A DNA stretch of 64,000 nucleotides from Clostridiales bacterium (GCA_017962145.1 JAGCVX010000028.1:1-64000), one strand, 5' to 3'. Positions 8,054 to 17,242 are shown, counted from the first letter of the stretch. Made by a program: numbers and translations. The notes: generated by a model from the sequence alone, not told the origin.

Positions 8054-9385
8054 TTAGTAGTGGTATTCGGCCCGTTTCCCCAAAAGAAGTGCGATGGTCA
8101 AAAGCAGCGCGAGAAGCTCGGCGGTGAGACTTGCCAGCCATACGCCGTTCAGATCGAAGAAGATCGGCAGGATCAGGATGGCGAGCACTTCGAAAAGGAG
8201 CGTACGCAAAAAAGAGATCAACGCCGAAGTCTTACTGTTATGGATCGCGGTAAAGAATGCCGATGCAAATACCGCCGGTCCCATGATGTTATAGGAAAGG
8301 CTGTGAAGCGAGAAGGCCTCCTCGGTGAGCTTGATGAGGTATTCGTCGTTGCGGAAGAATACCGCGGCAAATGGACCCTCGATCATGCAGGCGATGCCGT
8401 ATACGACAAAGCCCATCACAACGACGATGACCAGGCTCTTGACGACGAGACTGTGGAGCTCTTCGTAGTTCTTTTTCTCGTAGTTATAACTGAAAAGCGG
8501 CGCTGAACCGATGGCAAAGCCAAGAAAGATCGCGCCGAACATGAAGCCTACATTCATCAGTACACCATATGCCGCAACACCGTTTACGCCGATGAGGAGC
8601 ATGAGGCGGTAGTTGTACATGATGCTGGCCAGCGGGTGGAAAAGTTCACTGACACCTTCGGAAGAACCGTTGCTGATAACTTCGCCGAGGATACCTTTCG
8701 GAAACGACAGCTTCGTGAAATGCAACGTGATGGTCTTACTGCGCAGGAAGTAGATGATCGGTACGATACCGCCTACCATCTGCGAAACGACTGTTGCAAC
8801 GGCAACGCTGACGATCGCGTGACCGGTGAACTGGATGAATACGAAGTTCAAAAACATGTTGAGGGAAGCGGAGATGAGGTTGATCACAAGACCGACCTTC
8901 GGACGCTCGGCAACCGTCAGGAAGCTCTGGAATACATTTTCCAGAACATAAAGCGGAGTACCGATCATGATGATGCGTCCATATCGGAGGCAGTGGGGAA
9001 GCATCTCGTCCGACGCGCCCATAAGTCTTGCGACCGGCTCCAGGAAAATCAGTCCGACGATCGCAAGAAGGATCGATCCGATGATGGAGACCGCGGTCAG
9101 AAACGTAAAGTACGAATCCGCATCCTTATTCTTATCTGACGAGATCGCCTTGGCGATCACCGCACTGCCGCCGGCACCGATCATGTATGCCCATGCTCCG
9201 ATCAGAAGCGGGAAAGGCGTGATCAGGGTGATCGATGCAAATGCTTCCTTCTGCATGTAGTGCATGACGAACAGACCGTCCACGATGCCGTACATAGAAG
9301 TGAAGAGCATCATGATGATGGTCGGTGTGACGAACCGCAGAAGGCGGCTGAATGAAAAGTGGTCAGATAACTGGATACGCGCCAT
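8054..9385 (-). CDS. MATE family exporter (MepA-like)
   Basis: 443 residues, about 12 membrane segments. The opening FVTPTIIMMLFTSMYGIVDGLFV and the motif GAGGSAVIAKAISS fit the MepA/NorM-like branch of MATE proteins (Na+ or H+ antiport of cationic drugs). ATG 9385 is preferred, with GAGG seven bases upstream; the ATG at 9400 has no ribosome site. It ends 105 bases before the other MATE gene, and the two proteins are clearly different, so this is not a recent duplicate. The intervening bases 7949-8053 show no convincing terminator. Confidence 0.88.
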   Translation of the reverse strand: MARIQLSDHFSFSRLLRFVTPTIIMMLFTSMYGIVDGLFVMHYMQKEAFASITLITPFPLLIGAWAYMIGAGGSAVIAKAISSDKNKDADSYFTFLTAVSIIGSILLAIVGLIFLEPVARLMGASDEMLPHCLRYGRIIMIGTPLYVLENVFQSFLTVAERPKVGLVINLISASLNMFLNFVFIQFTGHAIVSVAVATVVSQMVGGIVPIIYFLRSKTITLHFTKLSFPKGILGEVISNGSSEGVSELFHPLASIMYNYRLMLLIGVNGVAAYGVLMNVGFMFGAIFLGFAIGSAPLFSYNYEKKNYEELHSLVVKSLVIVVVMGFVVYGIACMIEGPFAAVFFRNDEYLIKLTEEAFSLHSLSYNIMGPAVFASAFFTAIHNSKTSALISFLRTLLFEVLAILILPIFFDLNGVWLASLTAELLALLLTIALLLGKRAEYHY

Positions 9386-9423
9386 GTTTTTCCTCGCCAT
9401 TGAGTGGTATCAGGATCAAAGAA

Positions 9424-10557
9424 TCAGATTCCGAAAAGTGCGGCGACCGCATCTTTCTTGACTTTCGAACCGATCACGCAAAGCTTTCCGGTTACATCCG
9501 CACCGCCGAAACGGACATCGGACTCACCCGGAACATAGTCGAAGTGGATCCACTTGCCGTCTTCTCCGGCAACGATACCCTTCGCACGAAGGATCATACC
9601 GAAATCGCCGGTGTCGAGCTCTTCGAGAGCCGCACGGATCGCAGCCTCAGAGAACTTCTTCGATGTCTCAAATCCGACACTGTCGAAGACTTCGTCGGCG
9701 TGATGGTGTTCGTGATCGTGGTCATGGCAGCCGCATGTGCAGTCCGGACCATGGTCGTGGTGATGCTCATGCTCATGTTCATGGTCGTGGTGATGCTCAT
9801 GCTCATGTTCGTGGTCATGATCGTGATGATGTTCATGGTCGTGATCATGATGGTGCTCGTGCTCCTCGTGGTGATGCTCGTGGTCGTGATCCTCATCATC
9901 TTGGTGATGGTGGTGATGTGCGTGCTCTTCGGCTTCAAGAAGTGCTGCGGCCATATCGTCCGCGGTAAGCGGATTCTCGATCGCCTCGCGGATCTGTGTG
10001 CCGGAGAGGTTCTCCCACGGAGTCGTGATGATCTGGGAATGATCGTTGATCTCGCGGATCAGGGAAACAGCTACATCGAGCTTTTCCTGTGCGATGTTGC
10101 CGGTTCTGGAAAGGATGATGGTGCCGGCGTACTTGATCTGGTTCTCGTAGAACTCTTTGAAATTCTTCAGGTAGATCTTGCACTTGCTGGCATCGATAAC
10201 GGTAACTGTTCCGCAGACTTCCGTGCCCTCGACCTTTTCAACAGCCGCGACGACATCGGAAAGCTTGCCGACGCCGGAGGGCTCGATGAGGATACGGTCA
10301 GGAGAGAATTTGTCGATGACTTCCTTCAATGCTGTACCGAAATCGCCTACGAGGGAGCAGCAGATGCATCCGGAGTTCATCTCGGTGATCTCGATGCCGG
10401 CTTCCTTGAGGAATCCGCCGTCGATACCGATCTGACCGAATTCATTCTCGATGAGAACGAGCTTTTGTCCCTGATATCCGTCAGAGATGAGCTTCTTGAT
10501 CAGCGTGGTCTTGCCGGCGCCTAAAAATCCTGAAAAAATGTCTACTTTGGTTGCCAT
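9424..10557 (-). CDS. COG0523 (CobW/G3E) GTPase with very long His-rich loop
   Basis: 377 residues. The N-terminal G3E GTPase domain has Walker A GFLGAGKT (10-17), the CxCC metal site in GCICC (C64, C66, C67), the Walker B region LIEPSG, and a weak guanine motif (LSRTGN, not NKxD). Residues 212-286 are an almost pure His/Asp/Glu tract with about 40 histidines plus CTCGC, then a CobW C-terminal domain (about 290-377). COG0523 members act as metallochaperones or insertases, mostly for zinc; the His tract should bind or store several metal ions. AAGGA lies before ATG 10557. It follows the second COG0523 gene by 17 bases, so they are probably co-transcribed. No Zur box was recognised. Confidence 0.9.
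   Translation of the reverse strand: MATKVDIFSGFLGAGKTTLIKKLISDGYQGQKLVLIENEFGQIGIDGGFLKEAGIEITEMNSGCICCSLVGDFGTALKEVIDKFSPDRILIEPSGVGKLSDVVAAVEKVEGTEVCGTVTVIDASKCKIYLKNFKEFYENQIKYAGTIILSRTGNIAQEKLDVAVSLIREINDHSQIITTPWENLSGTQIREAIENPLTADDMAAALLEAEEHAHHHHHQDDEDHDHEHHHEEHEHHHDHDHEHHHDHDHEHEHEHHHDHEHEHEHHHDHGPDCTCGCHDHDHEHHHADEVFDSVGFETSKKFSEAAIRAALEELDTGDFGMILRAKGIVAGEDGKWIHFDYVPGESDVRFGGADVTGKLCVIGSKVKKDAVAALFGI
9711..9925 (-). repeat. His-codon tandem repeat inside the CobW gene
   Basis: An imprecise repeat of CAC/CAT with GAC/GAA codons gives units such as HEHHHDHD. Several units of about 24 bases are near-identical, so length variation by slippage is likely between strains. Confidence 0.75.
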
Positions 10558-10574
10558 ATTCGTTCCTTCTTTCG

Positions 10575-11525
10575 TTAACTGAAATAGATGATCTCATTTT
10601 CCGGCTTATCCGTCAGATGGAAGTTTTCCACCTGCAGGCACGGGATCGCGACAGGAGTTCCCTGGGAATCATCCCGGAAGAATCCGATCTTTCCCGTGAC
10701 AGAAAGCCACTTTCCTTCCGGGAAACCCGGACGGACTTTATAAAGGCACAAAAGGGAGATCAGGCCGATGTCGTTGGCGCAGCAGGTGTATGCCTGACGC
10801 TGCAGTACGAAAGCCTCATCTCTGTGTTCACGCATCAGGGTAGTAAAACCTGTTACGGTGATGCGCTTGCCGTTATACCGCTTGACGTTGTCCAGTGCAT
10901 CGGTATAGAAAAGACCGAAGTCGTCAGGTGCGATGACACATGGATCGTCTTCGAGGTTATAGGGGAGATATTCTCCGATATCGATCATGTTCCCGTCGGT
11001 TCCGAAGAAAGACAGGTTCATGGCGGGGTTCAGTGACTTTACCGAACCACGTAATTTAGGTATGTTGTTGACTTTCGGATCCACGCGGTTGAAGATGACG
11101 TTGTCGCAGAACCGGTAATAGTCGGCGAACATGGTCTGCATGTTTCTGTAGTAGTCGTTATAGGTCGATGCATCTACGATACAGATCGCGGCAGCCAGAG
11201 CCCAGCGCTCCGGTACATCTACTTCGTCGAAGAACGCAGCAGGGGAGACGGAGCCGTTCCACTCGATCAGTACCACATCCGGGTGGTACTTGGCGTCGAG
11301 ATTATGGGTAAAGGCGCGAGTCACTTCCTCGGTCTCGGCCGTGATGATCTTCAGAGACTTGCAGGGGGCTTTCTCCTCAGGGGGCAGCTCGACTTCACCT
11401 TCTTCGGTCAGAAGGATCAGTACTTTCTTGTCCTGAAAGCTTCCATCCCCGATCCAGCTCTGGATGAAGGATGTCTTTCCGCTGTCGAGAAATCCAGTAA
11501 AAAAGTAAACCAGACAGTCTTCCAT
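10575..11525 (-). CDS. COG0523-type GTPase fused to a YcgQ/DUF1980-like domain
   Basis: 316 residues from ATG 11525. Residues 1-200 are a G3E-type P-loop GTPase: FTGFLDSGKTS (Walker A at 11-19), VVLIEWNG and the guanine motif NRVD (146-149). The canonical CxCC metal site is missing. Residues of about 215-312 (GKRITVTGF... FVLQRQAYTCCANDIG... GKWLSVTGKI) resemble the C-terminal domain of YcgQ/TIGR03943 (DUF1980) proteins, including the CCA-D motif (248-252). In other Firmicutes such proteins occur as separate genes beside a permease and COG0523 genes under zinc control. A role in metal allocation is therefore inferred. A weak AAAGG lies 12 bases upstream of the start; an in-frame TTG lies nine bases upstream. 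Confidence 0.8.
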   Translation of the reverse strand: MEDCLVYFFTGFLDSGKTSFIQSWIGDGSFQDKKVLILLTEEGEVELPPEEKAPCKSLKIITAETEEVTRAFTHNLDAKYHPDVVLIEWNGSVSPAAFFDEVDVPERWALAAAICIVDASTYNDYYRNMQTMFADYYRFCDNVIFNRVDPKVNNIPKLRGSVKSLNPAMNLSFFGTDGNMIDIGEYLPYNLEDDPCVIAPDDFGLFYTDALDNVKRYNGKRITVTGFTTLMREHRDEAFVLQRQAYTCCANDIGLISLLCLYKVRPGFPEGKWLSVTGKIGFFRDDSQGTPVAIPCLQVENFHLTDKPENEIIYFS

Positions 11526-11734
11526 GTTTGCCAAATGCCTTTCTATTCCTTGATATATAGATACCACATAGTATTTTCTTATCAAAAGGCGAGAATTTCA
11601 AGCATGAATCTGCACAAAAATTGCAAAAAGCGGGATGGGAACTCTTTGCGACGCGAAAGGTGACCCGATAGGCTTTTTATGCTAGAATATTGGCGGAATG
11701 AGAGTAAATCAGTCAGAGGGAGTCATACGGGAAC

Positions 11735-12108
11735 GTGGGGCAAGTCTTCAGTTATCTTAAAGAGTTTAACTTTGCATCCGCAGTGGTACGGCTTCTTTTG
11801 GCTATGACGTCAGGAGCCCTGATCGGCTATGGACGTGAAAAGAAAGAGCGCAACGCAGGTCTTCGTACCTATATGCTCATCAGCATTTGGAGTATAACGA
11901 TAAAAATGCACTGAACTATGTGATGCGTTACTGCAAGGATAAACACATGGTCATTAACAATCTCGAAGTCACCGGAAAGCGTGATGCAGCGATGTCGCTC
12001 TATTCTGTGGTTTTGACCGTTCGTCCGAGACAGAAGATCAACCGGGATGAAGTGATCAAACACATCAATGAGATCGACGGTGTCATCTCTGCGGATACGC
12101 TTTCATAA
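11735..12108 (+). pseudogene. mgtC/sapB family gene with internal deletion
   Basis: From GTG 11735 the frame encodes the first 50 residues of an MgtC/SapB membrane protein (RLLLAMTSGALIGYGREK, then AGLRTYMLISI). It then shifts and stops at TGA 11914-11916. In another frame, starting at about 11887, the C-terminal cytoplasmic ACT-like domain of the same family follows (EYNDKNALNYVMRY... VNRDEV-type end ...DGVISADTLS), stopping at 12108. The membrane segments that should lie between (roughly 80-100 residues) are absent. Normal MgtC/SapB proteins are about 225 residues. The gene is therefore broken by deletion near 11885, unless the assembly collapsed here. The GTG start has only a distant GAGGG. 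Confidence 0.75.
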
Positions 12109-12132
12109 TCATCATCGAAGGAGACAGAAACT

Positions 12133-14097
12133 ATGAAGAAGAAAACCATAAGCCTGCTTTTAGTTTGTAGCCTTATGTCCGCAGGCCTTTTTTCGTCATG
12201 TCAGATGCCGAAAAAGCATGTAGAGACGACCCCTTCGGACCTCCCGCGTCCGATCACTTCGACCGAGTCGATCGAAACAGAACCGCCGGAGGAGACACTT
12301 CCGCCGTATCACTGTGTAAACCCGAAATTCGAAGGCCTTTCGGCTGTTGAGATCTGCAGTCTTTTGACGCTGGAAGAAAAAGCGAGCCAGATGATCCAGG
12401 GCGCCAACTACGTGATGCCGCTTGATGACATGCAGGTCAACTGCTACGGCTCCGTGCTTTCCCATTATTCCGTATGGCCGGCAACCTCTCAGACGGAGTG
12501 GCTCGAGATCACATCCCGCTATCAGGACGCGGCGCTTCTTTCCAACACGCGTATTCCGTATATCTACGCGAACGACTGCGTGCACGGCGTAAACGAAGCA
12601 AGCGGATCCGTGATCTTCCCGCATAACATCAATGTCGGTGCGGCAAACGATGAAGCGCTGGCTTTCGAGATGGGCATGCTGACCGGAAGTGACATGATCC
12701 ACTGCGGTTTCCTCTGGTCTTTTTCGCCTTGCGTTGCTTCGGCGCAGGATCCTCGCTGGGGAAGAACCTACGAGTCCTATTCCAGTGACGAAACCATCGT
12801 CACATCCATGGCCGTTTCCTATGCAAGAGGTTTGATGTCCCAGGGCATCATGGTATGTCCGAAGCATTTCGTAGCGGATGGTTATACACTTTATGGGACA
12901 GGTGAAGACGGCCGTCTCATCGACCGTGGTGATGCCCAGCCCACTGATGAAGAACTTGCCCGCTGCATGGCGGTGTATAAAGCACTTGTAGACGAAGGCG
13001 TACCTTCGATCATGATCTCCCACTCCGCTTTAAACGGCATTAAGATGCATGAGAATAAGGACGTGATCACTTACCTGCGTCAGGACCTCGGATTCCAGGG
13101 GCTCATCCTTTCTGACTGGGAATCTATCCATAACTGTTCAGGCGCATCCTTGAAGGATAACGTGATCTTAAGCGTCAATGCCGGCGTGGATATGTTTATG
13201 GAAGAGAAGGATTACCTGATCGTCCGTGATTATATCATCGAAGCCGTCAACGAAGGTTCGATCTCCATGGAGAGAATCGATGAGGCGGTGACCCGCATCA
13301 TCCAGTTCAAGCTGGACAGCGGTATTTTCGAGGATCCTTTCTTTGAGAACAGAACATCTTCCTACGAATGGAACAGTGACCATGCGCACGAAGTCGCAAG
13401 AGAGCTTGCTGCGAAGTCGATGGTTCCGCTGGTTCTTCCGGAAGACGGCGCGATCACGCTTACCGAAGGCATGAAGGTCTTCGTTTGCGGACCGGCTGCA
13501 GATGATTCCGGCGTACTTTGCGGCGGCTGGACATACGTATGGCAGGGCGGCACCGACGAGGAAATCGGCAGTGAGCACTGGTGTGCAGAAGGCCCGACGA
13601 TCCTGGAAGCGCTCACTGAGGCGGCTTCGCAGATCGGTTTTGAGATCGTTACCGATGAAGCCGAGATGAAGAACTGTGATGTCACGATCCTGTGCCTTGG
13701 CGAATATCCGTATGCCGAGTGGGAAGGTGATACCGAAGATCTTTCCATCACCGGCGAACTGGGTCTTGCCGGCAACAAAGCCGCGATCGACCTGGTAAAA
13801 GACAGCAAAAACCCGGTCATCACCTTGATCGTAGCAGGCAGAAATGTCCTGATCGATGAGTATGTGGAAGATTGGGACGAAGTCGTGATGTGCTACCTCC
13901 CGGGATCTGAAGGCGGAAACGCGGTTGCGGATCTTCTGACCGGAAAGGTCGAGTTCTACGGTCGTCTTCCGATGCCGTACTACTCCTCCCTCGAACAGAT
14001 CGGTACCGACGAGTGCTGGCTCCCGATCGGATTCTCTGCGGCAAATAAGCCGGTCGACGCGGATGGTGTCGTTCCGACCAAAGAGCCGGAAGACTGA
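12133..14097 (+). CDS. GH3 beta-glycosidase lipoprotein
   Basis: 654 residues. It starts with a lipoprotein signal (MKKKTISLLLVCSL... FSSC, lipidated Cys23), then a Thr/Glu/Pro-rich spacer (about 30-58) that tethers the enzyme to the outer face of the membrane. The GH3 N-terminal barrel follows: ANDCVHGVN, SPCVASAQDPRWGRTYESY, CPKHFVADG and the nucleophile Asp328 in LILSDWES. The GH3 C-terminal alpha/beta domain runs from about 430 (MVPLVLPEDG... VFVCGPAADDSG-LCGGW). No fibronectin-III domain follows the usual point, so it is a short form. The likely activity is beta-glucosidase on cellodextrins; beta-xylosidase or glucan exo-hydrolase is possible. AAGGAG lies nine bases before ATG 12133. Confidence 0.92.
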   Translation: MKKKTISLLLVCSLMSAGLFSSCQMPKKHVETTPSDLPRPITSTESIETEPPEETLPPYHCVNPKFEGLSAVEICSLLTLEEKASQMIQGANYVMPLDDMQVNCYGSVLSHYSVWPATSQTEWLEITSRYQDAALLSNTRIPYIYANDCVHGVNEASGSVIFPHNINVGAANDEALAFEMGMLTGSDMIHCGFLWSFSPCVASAQDPRWGRTYESYSSDETIVTSMAVSYARGLMSQGIMVCPKHFVADGYTLYGTGEDGRLIDRGDAQPTDEELARCMAVYKALVDEGVPSIMISHSALNGIKMHENKDVITYLRQDLGFQGLILSDWESIHNCSGASLKDNVILSVNAGVDMFMEEKDYLIVRDYIIEAVNEGSISMERIDEAVTRIIQFKLDSGIFEDPFFENRTSSYEWNSDHAHEVARELAAKSMVPLVLPEDGAITLTEGMKVFVCGPAADDSGVLCGGWTYVWQGGTDEEIGSEHWCAEGPTILEALTEAASQIGFEIVTDEAEMKNCDVTILCLGEYPYAEWEGDTEDLSITGELGLAGNKAAIDLVKDSKNPVITLIVAGRNVLIDEYVEDWDEVVMCYLPGSEGGNAVADLLTGKVEFYGRLPMPYYSSLEQIGTDECWLPIGFSAANKPVDADGVVPTKEPED

Positions 14098-14123
14098 TCG
14101 GACCCCAAAGGGAAGGGAAGACT

Positions 14124-14552
14124 ATGGAAGAAGAAAAAGCACAAGAGGAAAGAGCACCATACGGATACTGCACGAACTGTGCCGAGCCGTTTAACCGGCC
14201 ATATACGCACTGTCCTTTCTGCAACAAACCGAATCCGCATTTTGACCAGGATCTGAAAAAGAGCCACCTGAACAACCAGGACAAGCTCATTTCCCAGCTT
14301 CAGGCCAACCGTGCGTGGGTCGATGCGAACCGTGCAGAAGTACTGGCAGAAACCGATGCCCGTATCGAGCAGAATCTTCAGGACATGAAGCAGACCCTGC
14401 GCGGAAAAGGCTCTTCTTTCAAAACTGCCAAGCCGGCAAAGGCTGCAAAAGCAGCGACAGCAAAGAGCGGCGGCATCCCCGGCATCCTGATCGCAGCCCT
14501 CATCCTCGGCGGAATCGCCCTATTAATCATCGGACTCGTGATCCTTCTATAA
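14124..14552 (+). CDS. Zinc-ribbon protein with C-terminal membrane anchor
   Basis: 142 residues, not a named family. Residues 16-33 carry CTNC...CPFC, a zinc-ribbon of CxxC-x10-CxxC type. A charged helical region (about 45-95) is followed by an Ala/Lys linker (KTAKPAKAAKAATAK) and one hydrophobic segment at the very end (about 119-142), giving a tail-anchored topology with the ribbon in the cytoplasm. GGGAAGGG is the ribosome site. It lies 26 bases behind the GH3 gene and may share its transcript. Function unknown. Confidence 0.75.
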   Translation: MEEEKAQEERAPYGYCTNCAEPFNRPYTHCPFCNKPNPHFDQDLKKSHLNNQDKLISQLQANRAWVDANRAEVLAETDARIEQNLQDMKQTLRGKGSSFKTAKPAKAAKAATAKSGGIPGILIAALILGGIALLIIGLVILL

Positions 14553-14589
14553 GAATTCCTGATCCGCCAGAAAGAAAACAAACAAAAAT

Positions 14590-14654
14590 GAAACCCTTCG
14601 CCGCGCCTCCGCAGGAGATAAACTCCGAGGACAGCGCAAGAAGGGTTTCTTTTT
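14590..14654. terminator. Bidirectional terminator
   Basis: GAAACCCTTC (14590-14599) pairs with GAAGGGTTTC (14640-14649), with an inner structured loop. T runs follow on both strands (CTTTTTG on plus, ATTTTTG on minus). It serves the zinc-ribbon gene and the converging acyl-CoA synthetase gene. Confidence 0.85.
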
Positions 14655-14675
14655 GCTGTTTAGTTAATGTTTGGA

Positions 14676-17177
14676 TCAGGAATCCTTACCGTCACGGATG
14701 ACGTTTCTCTTGATCTTACCGGAGATGGTCTTCGGAAGCTCAGTTACAAACTCAACGACACGTGGGTACTTGTACGGTGCGGTATTGGTCTTGACGTATT
14801 CCTGGATCTCTTTTTTGAGTTCCTCGGTCGGCTCGGCACGGCCCGGTACGAGTACGATGGTGGCCTTTACGACCATGCCGCGGACGCCCTGCGGGTCAGG
14901 AGTACCTGTTACGGCACACTCGAGTACATACGGCAGCTCCATGATGACGCTCTCGATCTCGAATGGTCCGATACGGTAGCCGGAGGATTTGATAACGTCG
15001 TCGACACGACCGACATACCAGATGTACCCATCCTCATCTTTCCACGCGGTATCACCTGTGTGGAAGTAGCCGTCATGCCAGGATTCTTTAGTCTTTTCAT
15101 CGTTCTGGTAGTAACCGAGGTAGAGACCGCACGGAACGACATCCACGGTTCTGATGCAGATCTCGCCGGTAGTACCCGGAGGGCAGTCATTGCCGTCTTC
15201 GTCGAGGATATGTACATCGTACGGAGTAACGGCCTTACCCATGGACCCAAGACGGATCGCGGATCCGACGAGGTTACCGATAACGAGGGAAGTCTCGGTC
15301 TGGCCGAAGCCTTCCATCAGGCGGATACCGGTTGCTCTCATGAACTGGTTAAATACCTCAGGGTTGAGGGCTTCACCGGCAACGGTCGCGTACTTCAGGG
15401 AAGTCAGATCGTAGTTGGAAAGATCTTCCTTGACCAGGAAACGGTACATGGTCGGCGGAGCGCAGAATGTGGTTACGTTGTACTTGGCGAACATCGGCAG
15501 GATCTCGTTTGCGTGGAACTTGTCGAAGTCGAATGTGAATGTCGGAGCTTCGCAGAGCCACTGGCCGTAGAGCTTACCCCAGAGGGACTTACCCCAGCCG
15601 GTATCGGAGATCGTGAAGTGCAGACCGTTCGGATCTACGTTGTGCCAGTATTTTGCCGTCGCGAAATGTCCAAGAGAATACTTGTGGGAGTGTGCGGCGA
15701 TCTTCGGGTAACCGGTTGTACCGGATGTGAAGAACATGACCATCGGATCGTTTCCCTGTGTGGCATTTGCCGGACGCTCATATACATCGCTGAAAGCAGG
15801 CATCTCGTAGTTGAAGTTATGCCACTTGCTGCTCATACCATCGAGCGGGAGGAATCCGCCGTCTGCTGTGAGTGTGGCTTCTTTTTTCAGGCCTGCTTCG
15901 TCAACGGTAGCTTTTCCTTCGAGTACCTTGAGGAAGTTCGCGCCGCTTTCGTCATCGGCACCGTTTGCCATGATGAGCTTGATGTCCAGACCGGCCTTTT
16001 CAGCAGCCTTCTGTGCTTCCAGAGCGGTATCGCCGTTACCGGTGATGACGATCGCGGAAACACCTGCTGCCTTATAGCGGTAATCGAAGTCGTGTTCCTT
16101 CAGAAGGTTGGTGGCCGGGATCGCGATCGCACCGATCTTGTGGAGTGCGAGGATCGAGAACCAGAACTGGTAGTGACGCTTGAGGACCAGCATGACGCGG
16201 TCGCCGTGCTTGATGCCGAGGCTCTCGAAATAGTTGGCTGTCATGGCGGTGTACTTCTTCATCTCTTCGAAAGTGAAGCGGTGATCGGTCACGCCGTCTT
16301 TAGCTACCCACATCATGGAAGTCTTGTTCGGTTCCTTTTCCGCCATCGCGTCAACGAGGTCGAAAGCAAAGTTAAACTTGTCGGCTTCCGGAGTGTAGGA
16401 GATGGACTTGAGCTTATTATCTGCATCGAGTACATCATTTACATACTTCTTATATACAGGATTCTGCACGCCGGCCAGATCGAAGTTAGTCTTGTTGTCC
16501 TGAACGTAGGATGTCTGGACGGTCTTTTCGTAGGTTGCACCCTGTGTCCACTTTTCCGGATTGAGAACGATTGCGTAGAAGGTGCAGTCCTCGCCGCCGA
16601 GGGCGTACTCGTTATGCGGTGTTCTACTGTCGAAGAAGATGGAGTCACCCGGATACAGGATCTCGGAGTGGTCACGGAGCATGACTTTCAGGCAGCCCTT
16701 GGTGACGATGTTCAGTTCCTGGCCGGAGTGGGTGACAAGCTTGTACGGCGGGTTCAGGGCTTCTTCAGAATACGGGATGGTGACCTCGAAAGGCTCACAC
16801 AGCTTGTTTCTGAAAAGGTGACCCAGACGCATATATTTGTAGCCGGCACGGCGGGTGATCGGAAGACCCTCGCCCTTTCTGGTTACGGCATATTCACGAA
16901 GTGCAGGAGTTGTACCTTCCATCAGTTCGGAGATCTCAACGCCGCAGAGGTTTGCGACTTTGTAGACGAATGTGAAGCTGAAGTCTTCCAGACCTTCCTC
17001 GTACTTCACATACTCTTCTTCGGTGACTTCGACCTTTTCGGCCATGTCCGTTGTGGACAGGCCCATATCCAGACGCAGTGCCTTGATACGTGCTGCTACC
17101 TCAGCGATCTTCTGCTCGAGAAGGCCGCCCTGCTCGCCGCTTTTCAACAATGTTTCGTTCTTTTCTAGTTCGCTCAT
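14676..17177 (-). CDS. HTH-cupin-acyl-CoA synthetase fusion
   Basis: 833 residues. Residues of about 22-85 are an XRE-type helix-turn-helix (IKALRLDMGLSTTDMAEKV). About 115-205 are a cupin (HSGQELNIVTKG, PGDSIFFDSRTPH), the usual layout of HTH-cupin regulators. From about 260 to the end lies a full AMP-forming acyl-CoA synthetase: TSGTTGYPK (484-492), GFGQTE, YFHTGD, VDDVIKSSGYRIGP and the catalytic Lys in SGKIKR (K821). The enzyme half resembles medium/branched-chain acyl-CoA or acetyl-CoA synthetases. The transcript begins with a T-box (17243-17520) whose specifier reads AUC, so expression should rise when Ile-tRNA is uncharged. This suggests activation of 2-methylbutyrate or a related acid for isoleucine synthesis (inference). 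GGAGG lies before ATG 17177. Confidence 0.9.
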   Translation of the reverse strand: MSELEKNETLLKSGEQGGLLEQKIAEVAARIKALRLDMGLSTTDMAEKVEVTEEEYVKYEEGLEDFSFTFVYKVANLCGVEISELMEGTTPALREYAVTRKGEGLPITRRAGYKYMRLGHLFRNKLCEPFEVTIPYSEEALNPPYKLVTHSGQELNIVTKGCLKVMLRDHSEILYPGDSIFFDSRTPHNEYALGGEDCTFYAIVLNPEKWTQGATYEKTVQTSYVQDNKTNFDLAGVQNPVYKKYVNDVLDADNKLKSISYTPEADKFNFAFDLVDAMAEKEPNKTSMMWVAKDGVTDHRFTFEEMKKYTAMTANYFESLGIKHGDRVMLVLKRHYQFWFSILALHKIGAIAIPATNLLKEHDFDYRYKAAGVSAIVITGNGDTALEAQKAAEKAGLDIKLIMANGADDESGANFLKVLEGKATVDEAGLKKEATLTADGGFLPLDGMSSKWHNFNYEMPAFSDVYERPANATQGNDPMVMFFTSGTTGYPKIAAHSHKYSLGHFATAKYWHNVDPNGLHFTISDTGWGKSLWGKLYGQWLCEAPTFTFDFDKFHANEILPMFAKYNVTTFCAPPTMYRFLVKEDLSNYDLTSLKYATVAGEALNPEVFNQFMRATGIRLMEGFGQTETSLVIGNLVGSAIRLGSMGKAVTPYDVHILDEDGNDCPPGTTGEICIRTVDVVPCGLYLGYYQNDEKTKESWHDGYFHTGDTAWKDEDGYIWYVGRVDDVIKSSGYRIGPFEIESVIMELPYVLECAVTGTPDPQGVRGMVVKATIVLVPGRAEPTEELKKEIQEYVKTNTAPYKYPRVVEFVTELPKTISGKIKRNVIRDGKDS

Positions 17178-17242
17178 TTTTCATTCCTCCATAAGCTCCC
17201 TACAAGTGACGTCCGAAGAAGCAGCTCGAGGCAGTTTTGGAT

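Noticed and set aside
9352..10524. Plus-strand frame with a long Val/Met-rich stretch that looks like membrane segments
   Set aside because: It is the complement of the His/Asp repeat in the CobW gene, so the hydrophobic run is an artefact.
14667..17168. 833-codon plus-strand frame opposite the acyl-CoA synthetase
   Set aside because: Exactly mirrors the real gene; composition is typical of an antisense reading.
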